Origin: Mactromeris polynyma
Taxonomy: Eukaryota > Mollusca > Bivalvia > Venerida > Mactridae
Direction: 5' to 3'
Assembly: GCA_032209605.1 (NCBI GenBank)
Contig: JASFXZ010000003.1
Location: 29,786,762-29,850,761 of the forward strand
DNA length: 64,000 nt
Of this stretch, positions 51,803-64,000 are shown in pieces. Position 1 is the stretch's first letter, and every line of letters begins with the position of its first letter. The notes beneath the pieces are model-generated. The model saw only the letters and a list, made by a program, of their open reading frames with translations, did no database searches and was not told where the DNA came from. Position numbers and translations under genes: made by a program.

Positions 51803-53284
51803 TCCCGGCACAAATTATTGATAGGTGCATATGTACTGAAACAATAAGTCATTATTGGTACATTTATTGGTAAATAATCGAGAAAACATGGCATAAATAG
51901 CATTTGCTAGTATTACAAAATATACACACAGAGCGCTATGTTCCCATGTTTGATGTAACATAAATGATTTATTTCGAATGTTTATGTATCAATTTCTTAT
52001 AAATGCGATTACTTAAAATGTGTTAAAAGAATGTCTGCGTACGTTTCGTGTTTCGTTTATTTCAGTTAAATCGAGGTTATCATATCACTGAAAATGTTTT
52101 ATACAAACGGACGTCCGATGTTGTCTATCACATTACATTTAAATGTACGGGCATGGTTGACATTTATTTGAAAACATAGTTTTAAATTTGTAATTGGATG
52201 CAGTAGTCGCTGTACGTGCAATCCTTGGCATGTTGATGACACCAGGACCTAGCCAATCACCCTGTATATCTCAGGTGACCTTAGCAACTGTTCGCCGTTC
52301 AACGAAATACTCAAGAATGCGCGGGCGCGTGCTCGGGATCACAGAAGATAATTACTCACGCTGTCAAAGTAAATAAATAATGTCTGAACGCGCCGCCAAA
52401 AATACCTTGACCATGGTTAAAAAAGTTCATAAAACAAAAAATACATATGTTTTAAATGAAATGTATGTGGCACCCGGTGTACTCACACTGTGCAATGCCC
52501 GGGTCAAAAAATGGACAAAATGCAAAATCAGTGGGCAGTCAAAAAGTCCGGCCCCTTAGACGATTGTAAATCAAAGAAAATGTGCTGAAAATAAAATACT
52601 AGAATTTGTGTTTCTCAACATATCTTGTTTCAGTCAATTGCGATTAGAAATTAACTGAATTGTGAAAAGAGTTAAATGTATTTGAGCTGATTAACTTCTG
52701 ATAAGGGCGGTCATTTTAAATACCAATCAATGTTTTGTAATGCTTCGCCCGCATGGATATCATGTTTTTTCGTGAGAAACTTTATTTGAAATGCTGTAAT
52801 AGAGGGAGTTGTTTGTCCATAAACTCAAGTCGTGTAGATTACGGACTTTCACAGATATCATAGGATTATTGAGAAATGGTTGTTAACGATAATAAAAAAT
52901 AATGGTATCAAAGTAAATACTTACTAGTGTAGTAAATTGTGTAGCTCTGCATCCAAATTTAAAATTATATCATGGCATTGTCCAAATATGTATGTATAAT
53001 AGATACAATTTATAGTCAGATAGTTTGATGCAAATTGAGTAGGTCAAAGGTCCATATGAACATAATTACAATAAATACAAGTTCAAATAATCGACGCCAG
53101 AAGTCAATATTAAGGAAATGCATATTTATATGTAAGAAGGAAGTGAAATGAATATGACATGTTTATATACTGAATGAGACATGTAGGTCATATAAAAAGA
53201 AACCCCCCCCCCAAAAACACAAAGAAAATGAGATAGTTGGACGGAGAATTTGCGTAATTTACGTATGTTACATTTGTGATCATA

Positions 53285-53400
53285 CCAATCAGTTCATGCT
53301 GAACTCTGTGCCCCACCAACTTTATTATGTCGTGGTCGAGGATCGAACTCGCGAACTTTTACTTCCTCTCAACCACTGAGCCACCGGAAGCGGGTAATTA
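53285..53400 (-). repeat. tRNA-derived SINE (reverse strand)
   Basis: On the minus strand, CCGGTGGCTCAGTGGTTGAG is an A box and GCGAGTTCGATCCTCGACC a B box at tRNA spacing, followed by GGTGGGGCACAGAG. There is no proper acceptor stem, so it is a SINE head rather than a tRNA gene. Confidence 0.7.
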
Positions 53401-55484
53401 TATCAATAAAAACGATCGAAATGAATTGCAGACGTACTACTGTGAGACGGCATTACATCAACACCAAGAGTTTCGAAACCATTCTCATGCCAGGTGTCGT
53501 CTTTGTGGCTTAATTCTGCATTCATCTTTTTGTGAAAAGATGTTCTTAAAATCTTGTTTTGTTTTAAGTACAAACACCACATTCTAAACTTTCATCACAC
53601 TTCCTTCGTCAGTAATCGAATAAAACAATATGCGAGTTAATTGTTCTGCATTTGCAATACGTTTTTTGCATTAATTACAAACATCAGAAAAAATCTTTAA
53701 AATAAAAACTTTCTGAGTTAGCGAAATGCCTTCAAAATAATTTTCAGTAAAACAATATCAAACTCTACAAACGCCCTGTGGTGATAAATGGATCTCGGCA
53801 ACAGCTACACAATTACACACAGCTCGTTCCAAAAGCTCCATTATACACTCGTAGCATCGATATTCAATCCATTTCATTTCCCACCGGACGTTTACATTCG
53901 CCGGAATAATTTTATTATATTAAACAGCAATTTAAATGAAAATCTTCCTTGACAAAACATACCATCGGCACGAACATTATTTTAAATGGCGATATTAGAT
54001 TTCCTATAAAATAAACCTTCTCTTCCTCCCGAGTTTCGATTTAGTCCTGTAGCGCTAAATTACAGGACAATTGCAGGTTTCTTTGACGCTCGAAAGCAAT
54101 TCCCGTAATGCAATTGTTCCTTAATTATTGGTGATAAAATCCCTATGAAAATATCATGGGAGTTACGATGATGACATGAACGGAGTAAAATGAATCAACT
54201 GTTCGGATTTAAGAAATATTTGCCAAATTATTTCGTCTTGGCACGCGAGATGGCGGGCGTTCATCTTCTATCCCCGTAGATTAACCAACCCCGGATACAA
54301 ATGATGGACACATTTTGCGACCATCTTTGACGACATCAAAGTGATGATGGCAATTTCTGACAATGTAGAATAAATTGGTTTTTGATGTTAGCGAACGGTA
54401 ATGTTCCGTCGCTGATCAAGTAGTTCACTGCATGGTGCCTGCTGGTCATTTTTCGGTAAATTGTTTCTCCTACGGACAGTTCTGGTCAGTGATTGGAACC
54501 ATTATTCCGACTGTTTTGAAGACTGTACATATTAATGAATGAATTGAATACAGAAGAGGTTTTGGTGAATATTATTATTAGAATGAAAGTTTACGGAAAT
54601 GATATCATAAGACGCAGGTGAAGGTCAGATATATAGACATAGTGTCTATGTCGTAAGGTTCCTTTATGAAAACCAGTCTCAATTTATTCCTTCTACCGTC
54701 CTTACCTTGCAACACGTCGAGGTAATAATGTATTTGTAATTATCAGCGCAGCATGTACATTGGTGAGTTATAGATTTTAAATAACCGCTTTAAACTGGGT
54801 TGAAACATGTAGATAGTATCCTCCTTATGTGCCTTACGTTTTATGGATTATCGTTTTCCCGGGGGTATTTGTGGGGAGACACAGCCTTATGTATGTGGCG
54901 TTCCCTATAGCAACATACTTTCTCTCTGTTATAAGGATATAGGTAAACACTTTAAAAGTACGTCGCCTCATCTTTTGTGGAAAATGGCGGGATTTTATAA
55001 TAAATCCTGCATCAGGTTCAACTACCCAAATTAAAACACACTTTACGTGTAATCGAGTAGATGGCATGCCGAAACTTACAGCAAGACAACTCGAGTATCC
55101 AAAACATTACAATGCGCATTCACAACAGTGATCATTTGTAGGGTGAAACTTGATCTGATGGCGACAAAAACATCACGCAATGTTATGTTCTTACAAGATA
55201 ATCAGATGCTATACATTTAACTTTGTTAAATTACTTCATTGTCCCATAGTACACATTATACATGTGAGAGATGTTTGAATCATCAGAGGTTTTACAAAAA
55301 CAGGAGTATTCATCGAACGTGTGAAATGTGAAGACTTTGTTTTAGTTCAGTGTTTGAAACGATCGGGTATCTTGATGTGATTAGTTCAGATAAGGACATA
55401 ATGAGAGTTCAGTGGTGGAAAATATCACTTTGACATAAATGAAATGATGGCGAAGATACGCTTATTCCCTATTACTGTATACCG

Positions 55485-55690
55485 TCTCCTGAGGCCGAGT
55501 GGTCAATGCATTAGCATTGGGAGCCGGTGGTCGGAGATTCCAATCCGAGCATGGGGTCCGTTCCAATATGGCCAGTTGGTTAGCCGCCAGCTCCTTAAAT
55601 AAGGATTACCATGTGCCCACCTGCCTGGTGCCTGACATTAAAGGAAGGCAAGAAAGTATGTGTCTCATAAGTAAGACATTATCTATAAAA
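55485..55690 (+). repeat. tRNA-derived SINE
   Basis: TGAGGCCGAGTGGTCAATGC (A box of Leu/Ser tRNA type) and GGAGATTCCAATCCGAGC (B box), then a SINE body with GCCCACCTGCCTGGTGCCTG and GTGTGCAACACTTCGACAT. A different family from the other SINEs here. Confidence 0.72.
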
Positions 55691-56929
55691 TGTGTGCAAC
55701 ACTTCGACATTATTTTGATTATGTATACAAGTATATATATGTATTAGTTCATGATACTAATTTCAATAAAGATGTATGTGTTATATTAAATGTGTTACGA
55801 TTTCGTGTGTGTAAAATGACTTGACGTTGAAAGGGGTATACTTTACAAAATTGATAGTGTATATTCTGTTACCTGTAGTTCTGATATACTTCTTGTTTAA
55901 TTCCATGGTTACATTTCACTGTGCTACCTTATTAGTCTCTAATACATAGGTACCGTATGTACATAGCCAAGTAATTTACATACAGATGTCAACTAAACAT
56001 GATAGTTATTACTATAATTGAATGGACAAAATATTAGAAGTATAGTTTTCGCCAGCTTAGTACGGTATGCATGTAGTACCGACATTAACACATTGTTACA
56101 CGTAACATGACAGGTGAAATGATACTGCAATTTCTGAATACCTTTTGAGGACCCCTATTGCTTCATTACAGACAATGTGCACGTGCCCCCATGACATCGG
56201 TATGCAATAAGCCACTTCAAAGGACTTAAATTTGACATAAAGAATATGTTTCGACTCTTGTGTACACTTACCTTATTGTTAGGCAATCTTATCTGTTTCC
56301 AAATTTTGTTTACAACGTATCCGATTTCTTGGGAAAATTGCATGGTATGTCGACAACCTTTGATTAGTTACCAAAGGGATGTATTATATCTACTCATTAC
56401 CTGTGTTAAATTGGTTAATGATGCTGCTTGTGGCAAGCCCCATGAACGCCCTTCACCCACGGGAGTCAGCTCGTGTCGATATTCACATGGTAACCTCCAT
56501 GGTTGATACAGGACGACAGTTGATGAAGGTGACACAATACAACTACTAAGGTTATGAACTTTGCTGCAGTTTTTGTCATATGTACATGTATTTAACTACA
56601 ACAAGTATGTAATGTTAGTGAATATCTCATGTTGCCATAAAATGTAACATTTATAGTGATTTAAGAAAACTATTGATACCGTCATACTTTTGGAGACGTC
56701 TTAGTATGCATAAATTTATTAAATTGTTATTTCTGAGAATACGCTTATATCAAAAAAGTCTTACTAGTTACACATAAAAAAGCATTTAAAACAATATAAA
56801 ATATACTGTATTGCATATATTAGATATATTTGCTTGCATTTCAAACAGCAAAACATTGATCACTATGATATAATATTACACAAGTATTGTCATATTATAT
56901 CTGTGGTATGTTTGTTCTAATGTATGTAT

Positions 56930-57370
56930 AAGTGCAAGTATGTTGTATGTGTAAATGTATAAGTAATGTAAATGTTTATATACAAGTATGTTCATGTACA
57001 ATGTATTGTGTGTGCGTGTGTGAATGCGTGTTTGATTGTGTGGATGTGCGTGCGTGTGCGTGTATGAATTCGTGTTTGTTTGTGCGTGTTTATATTGTTA
57101 ATAGAAGGCCATATTGAAAAAAAGATGTACAATTTATTTTTAACCTTAACTATGTAACCTTCTGAAAATAAAGAATTTATTATTATTATGTTAATATGTG
57201 TATGCGTTTATACAATGGCTTTACTAGACATGTGTTTTCCACAGGCTGAATCTTGTCATGTACTTTCGCTGTCGCACAAGAACAGCCATTTGTGGAATAT
57301 AAATGTTGTGTTGACTTGTCATATGCATATGTATATATATGTGTGTGTGTATGCGTGTATGGATATGTGC
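56930..57370 (+). repeat. TG-rich simple sequence
   Basis: Runs of TGTGTGCGTG-type sequence at 57005-57090 and GTATATATATGTGTGTG at 57330-57355, with an AATAAAGAATTTATTATTAT stretch between them that resembles a LINE 3' tail. Confidence 0.5.
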
Positions 57371-58773
57371 GTATAACTGTATTCGCTGTTTTATAATTGT
57401 GTAGCCACCTTTCATATATGTACTACACGAGTCTATGACCTTCTGGTTGTTTGAAATAAAAACTTGTAAACTTGTATCTCAGGCTATTGTCGCAACAGTC
57501 AGAATGAAACACACTCTGTTTTGTGATCCCATTCCTGTAATCAACGAATAGCAGCTTACCAAGTTGTGTACATGCGATGTACTTGTTATTATGTTCACAA
57601 GATTTATTTCATGAGTCGTACGAAGAACCCAGTATGGTTGGCATTCTGACACTCTCTGATGCTTCGCCAGTTTTGTTGTGGGTCTTACCTATGTCACCGA
57701 TTGTCCCGATTCTGAGTTTTGCTCTTTAAAATTCATAAAATTTAATATTTTAAATATTAAACTGAAACTATGTCGTATTATGACAATTTTCATATCAAAC
57801 ATGCTTTAAACTAAATGTGGAATTTTGAAATCGATTTCATGCGTTTTAGTTCTATATATGATACTTCATAATATTTTATCTATGTTGAAGTACTAACAAC
57901 ATTGGCTTTTAGATGTTCTGTGATACATGTTTTATGTTAATTAGTCAGTGTCTAGTAAGCCAAGTTTGGCTGGGCATAACATAGTGTTATGTTTTTACTT
58001 TGTAAATTGACGCTACTGTAATATTTTATGTTTGACACTATGATAAACTTTAATATATTAACAATAACGAGTTTCCATTTTTTTTAATTGAACGTTTTAG
58101 TTGGCGTGATCAGCTTCGTTTGTTTGAACATTTCCCGAGAGTTTTTTTTTATTTCTTGAAATGATAAATTATCCCTAAGTGAAACAAATAGGCTTTTCTC
58201 TTCAACTTGTAATTTCTCCCAAGTGAAATGTAATGTTTCGAACCTATTAAAAAACGAATTTCCACGATAGATGATATTTTAGTTTAATTCAATTGTGAAA
58301 TGAAAAGTACTCCAGCAATTGAATCTTGAGAATTGAACAAAATACATCTATTATTTCAGATTGCCCGTCTATCAGATTTACAGTGTGAAATAAAAGGGTT
58401 GAATGCCACAAAGGGTATAAGGTGTCTAGATTTTCTATTTTCTCCATGTATATATTTTCGGAGATATTGTCTCGAGACAAAAGTTTGTAGCAAATGTGAG
58501 TTTTAACTGTCGAAAACTTCCAGGAGGCCATAGAATGATGAATGTTTTACATATTTGATGGACAGATATTTGTTGATAATACTTCATAGGGGAAATCTTG
58601 ATTTGAATGTATGCGATGCTGATCGTGAGCACAGACTTTGTAACCCAAACATTTTGATGAATTGTTGCTATATATAAAATTTGATTCTACTAAAATCATA
58701 ATTCTCATGCACGCCGGAACCACAGGGTCAGGGAATGTGACAGTAATCCACGTTGAGATCTCGAATTTACCAT

Positions 58774-59524
58774 AATGAGTGTGAGTGTGGAGATGATATA
58801 ATACTGAGTGTGAGTGTGGAGATGATATAATACTGAGTGTGAGTGTGGAGATGATATAATACTGAGTGTGAGTGCGGAGATGATATAATACTGAGTGTGA
58901 GTGTGGAGATGATATAATACTGAGTGTGAGTGCGGAGATGATATAATACTGAGTGTGAGTGCGGAGATGATATAATACTGAGTGTGAGTGCGGAGATGAT
59001 ATAATACTGAGTGTGAGTGTGGAGATGATATAATACTGAGTGTGAGTGCGGAGATGATATAATACTGAGTGTGAGTGCGGAGATGATATAATACTGAGTG
59101 TGAGTGTGGAGATGATATAATACTGAGTGTGAGTGCGGAGATGATATAATACTGAGTGTGAGTGTGGAGATGATATAATACTGAGTGTGAGTGCGGAGAT
59201 GATATAATACTGAGTGTGAGTGTGGAGATGATATAATACTGAGTGTGAGTGCGGAGATGATATAATACTGAGTGTGAGTGTGGAGATGATATAATACTGA
59301 GTGTGAGTGTGGAGATGATATAATACTGAGTGTGAGTGCGGAGATGATATAATACTGAGTGTGAGTGCGGAGATGATATAATACTGAGTGTGAGTGCGGA
59401 GATGATATAATACTGAGTGTGAGTGCGGAGATGATATAATACTGAGTGTGAGTGCGGAGATGATATAATACTGAGTGTGAGTGCGGAGATGATATAATAC
59501 TGAGTGTGAGTGCGGAGATGATAT
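58774..59524 (+). repeat. 29-bp minisatellite, 26 copies with one T/C variant site
   Basis: The unit is ACTGAGTGTGAGTG(T/C)GG followed by AGATGATATAAT. All copies are identical except for position 15, which is T in 10 copies and C in 16. The array starts after AATTTACCATA and ends abruptly at ATATCTCGGACTG. Confidence 0.97.
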
Positions 59525-59599
59525 CTCGGACTGAGATGTGAATGTAGGAAGTGGAATACGATGCTTACTGAGTGCCGAGTGTTCTTTGTCCTGATCTTT

Positions 59600-59900
59600 C
59601 TTGTAGATTTGAGTGTGAATCTGAGATTTGAGTGTTAATCTGAGATTTGAGTTTTAATCTGAGATTTGAGTGTTAATCTGATATTTGAGTTTTAATCTGA
59701 GATTTGAGTGTGAATCTGAGATTTGGGTGTTAATCTGAGATTTGAGTGTTAATCTGAGATTTGGGTGAATATGAGATTTGAGTGTGAATATGAGATTTGA
59801 ATGTTTATCTGAGATTTGAGTGTTAATCTGAGATTTGAGTGTTAAACTTAGAGTGTAAATCTGAGATTTGAATTTATAAATGAGATTTGAGTGAGAATCT
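59600..59900 (+). repeat. degenerate ~19-bp minisatellite
   Basis: About fourteen imperfect copies of GATTTGAGTGTTAATCTGA, with G/T and length variants. Confidence 0.9.
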
Positions 59901-59906
59901 GAGAGT

Positions 59907-60200
59907 TTGAATTTGAGTGTAAATTTGCGATTTAAGTGTGAATCTGAGAGTGTGAATTTGAGTATAAATTTGCGATTTGAGTGTGAATATGAGAGTGTGA
60001 ATTTGAGTGTAAATTCGCGATTTGAGTGTGAATCTGAGAGTGTGAATCTGAGTGTAAATTTGCGATTTGAGTGTGAATCTGAGAGTGTGAATTTGAGTGT
60101 AAATTTGCGATTTGAGTGTGAATCTGAGAGTGTGAATCTGAGTGTAAATTTGCGATTTGTGTGTGAATCTGAGAGTGTGAATTTGAGTGTAAATATTTAA
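59907..60200 (+). repeat. 45-bp minisatellite with an accidental open frame
   Basis: About six units built from GAGTGTGAATTTGAGTGT, AAATTTGCGATTTGAGTG and TGAATCTGA. As 45 is a multiple of three, one frame stays open for 97 codons repeating SVNLRFECESESVNL. Shares the GAGTGTGA word with both neighbouring arrays. Confidence 0.9.
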
Positions 60201-60214
60201 TATTGAGTGCTGAG

Positions 60215-60700
60215 TGCTGAGTTACGGTTAAAAGAGAGAGAATACGTAACTACAGGGAACGCCACATACACAAGACAGTGCCTCCCCACGCAGACCTCCT
60301 GGAAAACAACAATCCACAAAACACAAGGTGCTTAAGGAGGTCAAAGGGTAGACATGTTAAGGAACAGAGGCACAAGGAATGGCCCGGCAGACCACAAGGA
60401 ATAACTAGGAGAATCAAAGTGGACAGTGAAGGAAGGGGGAGGGGGGGTTAATGGATGGAAAATATCACAGGACAAGTGAAGACAGCTGGCTGCAATAGGC
60501 CGAAACTGGGCAGAAAACAACCTGAACACTATATAAAGTGACAGAATTGCACAGGGGAAATGGAAATACAAAATACATTCAAAACACAAACAGAAACATC
60601 AACCATATAGCGAATTACAGCCTTGGAACTGTCAGCAATCAAATATCAGACTCAACAAAGTAAGTTTGAGTGCTGAGTGATGGTTATAAAAAGAGTCAGT
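60215..60700. repeat. A/C-rich insert between short direct repeats
   Basis: GAGTGCTGAGTTACGGTTA at 60208 and GAGTGCTGAGTGATGGTTAT at 60669 flank about 440 bp of purine/A-rich, T-poor sequence unlike its surroundings. This may be an insertion with duplicated flank, or a duplication of the flank around older sequence. Confidence 0.5.
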
Positions 60701-63700
60701 CTCGAGTTTTTTTATGTTTAAGTTGCTTTTCATTTAAATTATCAACAGTTTGAGATCGCAATCAGTTACATTTTTTTGTTTTTTTGACAACTTACTGAAA
60801 TTATTCATATAATTACTTATTTCATGATATAAAATGAGCCGTTTGTTCGTGCTATCAGAAATAGGGAAATCTCATCTTCTTGTCTAAAGTATATTTACAT
60901 GATCTATTCCGCGTACAATCTTCGGTTTGTTGCATGTTTGAATTGAACACTGTTCTGCTTACATTATCAGATCAAGTAAGTCATTAGTTATGTTTGTAAA
61001 GTATATATTACAGTGCTTATTAACACCTTCAGTTGGGTAATGATGTCAAGTTGGGTACCCAGTGGGAGGGATGTATAAGCTTTGTGCAAAGACAAAATGT
61101 GTGTACAATAAATAGCAAGTACTTACTACGTAGTGGAATTTTAATTCACTGGTGAAAAGTAGCGGACAAGTATGGGTATAGGGGAAACCAAACTCGCTTT
61201 CTATTGTATTGTGTTTCATTTTTGTTTGAAAATACACCTTGTGTACAGAGCGGTTATGTTTCAGGCGTGGAAAAATGCACTTTGGTCCCACGAACGGTAA
61301 AAAAAGTACGCTTTCACAGGTTTCTATGTGAAAATATCATAATCATTAATTACAGGTATTTTCCGAGTCCCACCTTTGTGATTAGTGATTTCTTGCTTCC
61401 ATGGGAATTTGAACATACTAATATAGAGTTTGAATTGTCTTTATGTATATAGGAATTAACTTACGTTCGACAATACTTTTTAAAAGATGTGAAGTCCGTT
61501 ACGCCCACTTACTAGCAGAGATAATGACCACCAGGGAACATTTATTAGACATGTCTGAAGTCAATAACAAACGAAGCACATCACCGTTGAATATTATTTA
61601 CCTAAAATATTTTAAAATTCATTTTTTCCAGACGACATCGTGGGAAACTCTTAATTTCTATGTATCATAGAAAGAGGTAATAACAATATCAATTAGCAAC
61701 ACATAACAAACAATAGGGACATCTGTTTGACAGAGTTTGTATCGTCTGCAAACTGTGACCGTCTGTGGACGTATTACCGGACAGTGGTCAGTGATAGGTC
61801 TGGGAAAGATCGCGCCAAGTACAGCCTAATACAGTCGACACTAATCAACAAGAAATCACGTAATAATTGTATACGTACGCAAATATTTCAAAACTGTGAT
61901 ATACAATATTGAATTTGAGCAATTTTATGAGTGAAAGAGTTGATATTATCTCACGGAGTTTTTGTTCAATCTGAGTTGTGTTTGCGGATAACATTACAAA
62001 CACAAGAAGTTCATTAGACTCAATAAAATATCGTGATTAGTTGTTAATTGATGTACAGACGTTGAGACAAAAATATAACTGGAGTGAATGTATAATGTAC
62101 ATCGTGCACCATGATGGTTGACATTTGAACAACGTAACAATTGAGTCAATTATTTGAAATGGCAAGTAATCAGACATATATCAATGTTGTATTGTGTTTG
62201 ATTCAAAACATTGCAAAACCTTGATTACATTTACAGACAACGTTCAACATGACCAACTACAGGGTTTGATGATATACATAATAAACAATCACCATTTATT
62301 CAATTACATGAGAAGCCCTGTTTACGATGTCATGAATTAGTTCAACACTGTTGTTAATTCGAAGATTATATAAGCGAAATATGGGATTTCGCAGTTTACT
62401 GCCTAGAAAACATATTTACAAATATATACAAGAATATTCAATTCTATACAGTAAAAAGCAAAACAAACTACAATTTCTTTTTCGATTTTCGAGAAATTCA
62501 TATTTTGCGTTGAATTGCTTCAATTTGGATGAGACCTAAACCAAATGACACCGAAATTTACATATACTTTAAAAATGCAACCCGTCTGTATAAATCAGAA
62601 TTTGTAGAAATTCATCTTTCGAATCATACATACATACATTTATAAGCATTAAGTTTTATAAGTTGATTGCCATTTACAATTTAATAATGACAAATCCATA
62701 TCTCTCAATTTCAGAGTTAACAGGTTAATGTATTTCGAAGTATTTGATATCAAAATAAGTTTTGAATACATCCATAGACAAAACTATTTGAAAAGTCATG
62801 AGCAATTTTACGAGTGAAGGGGTTGGCGATAAAGTTGATATTTTTCAAACGTGAGTGCGATAGATACATAATCAGTTAACACTCGTAGTGATATGGGTGG
62901 TCTAGTATCATAAATTATGATGTTATATGATATTACACGGTAAAACATGACAATATTGGATCAAGATATCATAAAGTATAAAACATTTCTAATAGTGTGT
63001 ATGTCAAGTTGTATATGTAATGGTATGGTTCTAATTATGTTGTTGATACAATGGCACGGTTGCCCTCGTCATGACGCCGTTGCTCACATTATGGCACGGT
63101 TGCCCTCGTCATGACGCCGTTGCCCACATTATGGCACGGTTGTGCGCGTCACGGCCCGGGTATGGTTATAATATTATGTTCACGGATTCCTTGTGATTTT
63201 GTTACCGATGGTGATAACTAGTGCTGGTGTATACCCAGTACTGATTAAAAATAATAATGACATCTTCTAGAATGTGTGTATACGTGATAAATTGAAAATA
63301 AAGTACATTATACATAGTAGTTTATTTATTTCAAATACAAGTTCAATAAGCCACATGGCCCGTGAGACAAACAAGATACACAAATAAACATTACAAATGA
63401 CATAGCAAGTGGAGCATGTTTAGGCAATTCATTATATCAATCTTATACACTTTTTGCAAGTGTGTGACATTTGGCGGCTACACTATACAATAGTTAGCCA
63501 AAACATGTTTTATGTGTTTATGGTTAATCTGTTTTAGATTTACGCCGTGTCTTACAACTAATTGCTATTAGCGAACAATTTAATTGCAGTTTACATGAAT
63601 GATTTGTATTAAACAGTTAGACATAGAAATAGCCTGGTGTGTATTTATAATCGATTTTTTTTAATCGAGTCTATGTCAAAGACAATTTGCTACAGGCATT

Positions 63701-64000
63701 GTAATAAAATCAAGTCTTTTCGGGACAAGAAATAAAAAAATACGACAGAAACGATGAACATTTCTGTGGACGGCTTTGAAAAATGTGATTTTATGCTTTG
63801 TACTGGATACCCGTGGCTTACAACGGGCGTGAGTTAACCAAAAAGGGGGTGATGATTTATGGAGGATCTCAAGTCTCCAGCTATGGACACAAATATCGCA
63901 CGTGGCCACATAAATGGTCATTTTAAGGCTAGTTTTATTCCTGGTGTTAGATTTCTATCTGTGAGTCTGCATAAATTACTGACCATATCGACCGTATATG
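60700..64000. other. gene-poor right end
   Basis: AT-rich, with no convincing exon. Contains the 40-bp repeat at 63051-63150 and a LINE-like tail near 63319-63360 in reverse orientation (TATTTCAAATACAAGTTCAA). A gene may begin beyond the right edge. Confidence 0.55.
63051..63150 (+). repeat. 40-bp GC-rich tandem repeat, 2.5 copies
   Basis: Unit starts ATGGCACGGTTGCCCTCGTC and continues ATGACGCCGTTG; copies start at 63051, 63091 and 63131, the last diverging. CpG-rich within AT-rich DNA. Confidence 0.92.

Larger units (their letters stand above)
49285..58770. other. gene-poor region
   Basis: No exon with recognisable homology. It contains a hAT-type MITE (50229-50521), a C23 tract (51780-51802), two tRNA-like SINEs (53285-53400, 55485-55690), TG-rich microsatellite sequence (56930-57370) and LINE-like AATAAA tails near 57165 and 57450. 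Short open frames here lack composition or motif support. Confidence 0.6.

Noticed and set aside
53285..53400. Functional tRNA gene on the minus strand
   Set aside because: A and B boxes are present, but acceptor-stem pairing and a clear anticodon arm are not; it is better explained as a SINE head.
54834..56506. Several 60-86 codon frames in the gene-poor region
   Set aside because: No recognisable motifs, no splice-consistent neighbours, length expected by chance.
58774..59524. Possible CRISPR array (29-bp repeats)
   Set aside because: Units are contiguous without spacers, and the window is animal nuclear DNA.
59907..60200. 97-codon frame repeating SVNLRFECESESVNL
   Set aside because: By-product of a 45-bp minisatellite.
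60341..60589. 82-codon minus-strand frame in the A-rich island
   Set aside because: Composition-driven; no domain recognised.

Overview
This window is AT-rich, intron-rich animal nuclear DNA. Short coding exons with canonical GT/AG borders, long introns full of small inverted-repeat elements, tRNA-derived SINEs, DIRS/hAT/Ty3 debris and minisatellites all fit a lophotrochozoan, most probably a bivalve mollusc. The taxon is inferred from repeat style and from divergence of the proteins against vertebrate counterparts; no search was run.

Three host genes can be rebuilt exon by exon with consistent splice phases. (1) MARF1, plus strand, from the left edge to 23339: 21 exons or part-exons encode about 1589 residues, with two RRMs, a Tyr/Asn/Gln-rich low-complexity stretch, eight LOTUS (OST-HTH) repeats and a long acidic C-terminal tail. 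The NYN nuclease domain lies off the left edge. A 3' UTR of about 2.4 kb follows. (2) An ankyrin-repeat and SOCS-box (ASB-type) gene, plus strand, 29108-32483: three coding exons and 656 residues, with an acidic N-terminus and a C-terminal SOCS box. (3) B3GNTL1 (QTGAL), minus strand, 47433 down to 34495: eleven exons of a family-2 glycosyltransferase whose vertebrate ortholog galactosylates queuosine in tRNA. Its last short exon was not found.

The 7.7-kb MARF1 intron between the RRM1 exons holds a nested transposon. A DIRS-type retroelement (minus strand, 6339-5420 and 2304-1880) is split by a hAT transposon (5419-2305). The hAT 5' terminus is intact, but its 3' end is lost so that its transposase frame runs straight into the DIRS frame. 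A decayed Ty3/gypsy integrase lies at 49284-48277. At least seven copies of one ~165-bp CAGTAAAACCTCA element, several other MITE families and five tRNA-like SINEs are scattered through introns.

From about 49.6 kb to the right edge I see no convincing gene. That region holds SINEs, hAT-type MITEs, a poly-C tract and a cluster of minisatellites at 58.8-60.2 kb, including 26 copies of a 29-bp unit that are identical apart from one T/C position.

I found no operon-like or clearly undescribed biochemical system. The most unusual items are the hAT-DIRS chimeric reading frame, the prion-like insert in MARF1, the binary-variant minisatellite and a perfect 27-bp hairpin at 293-352.
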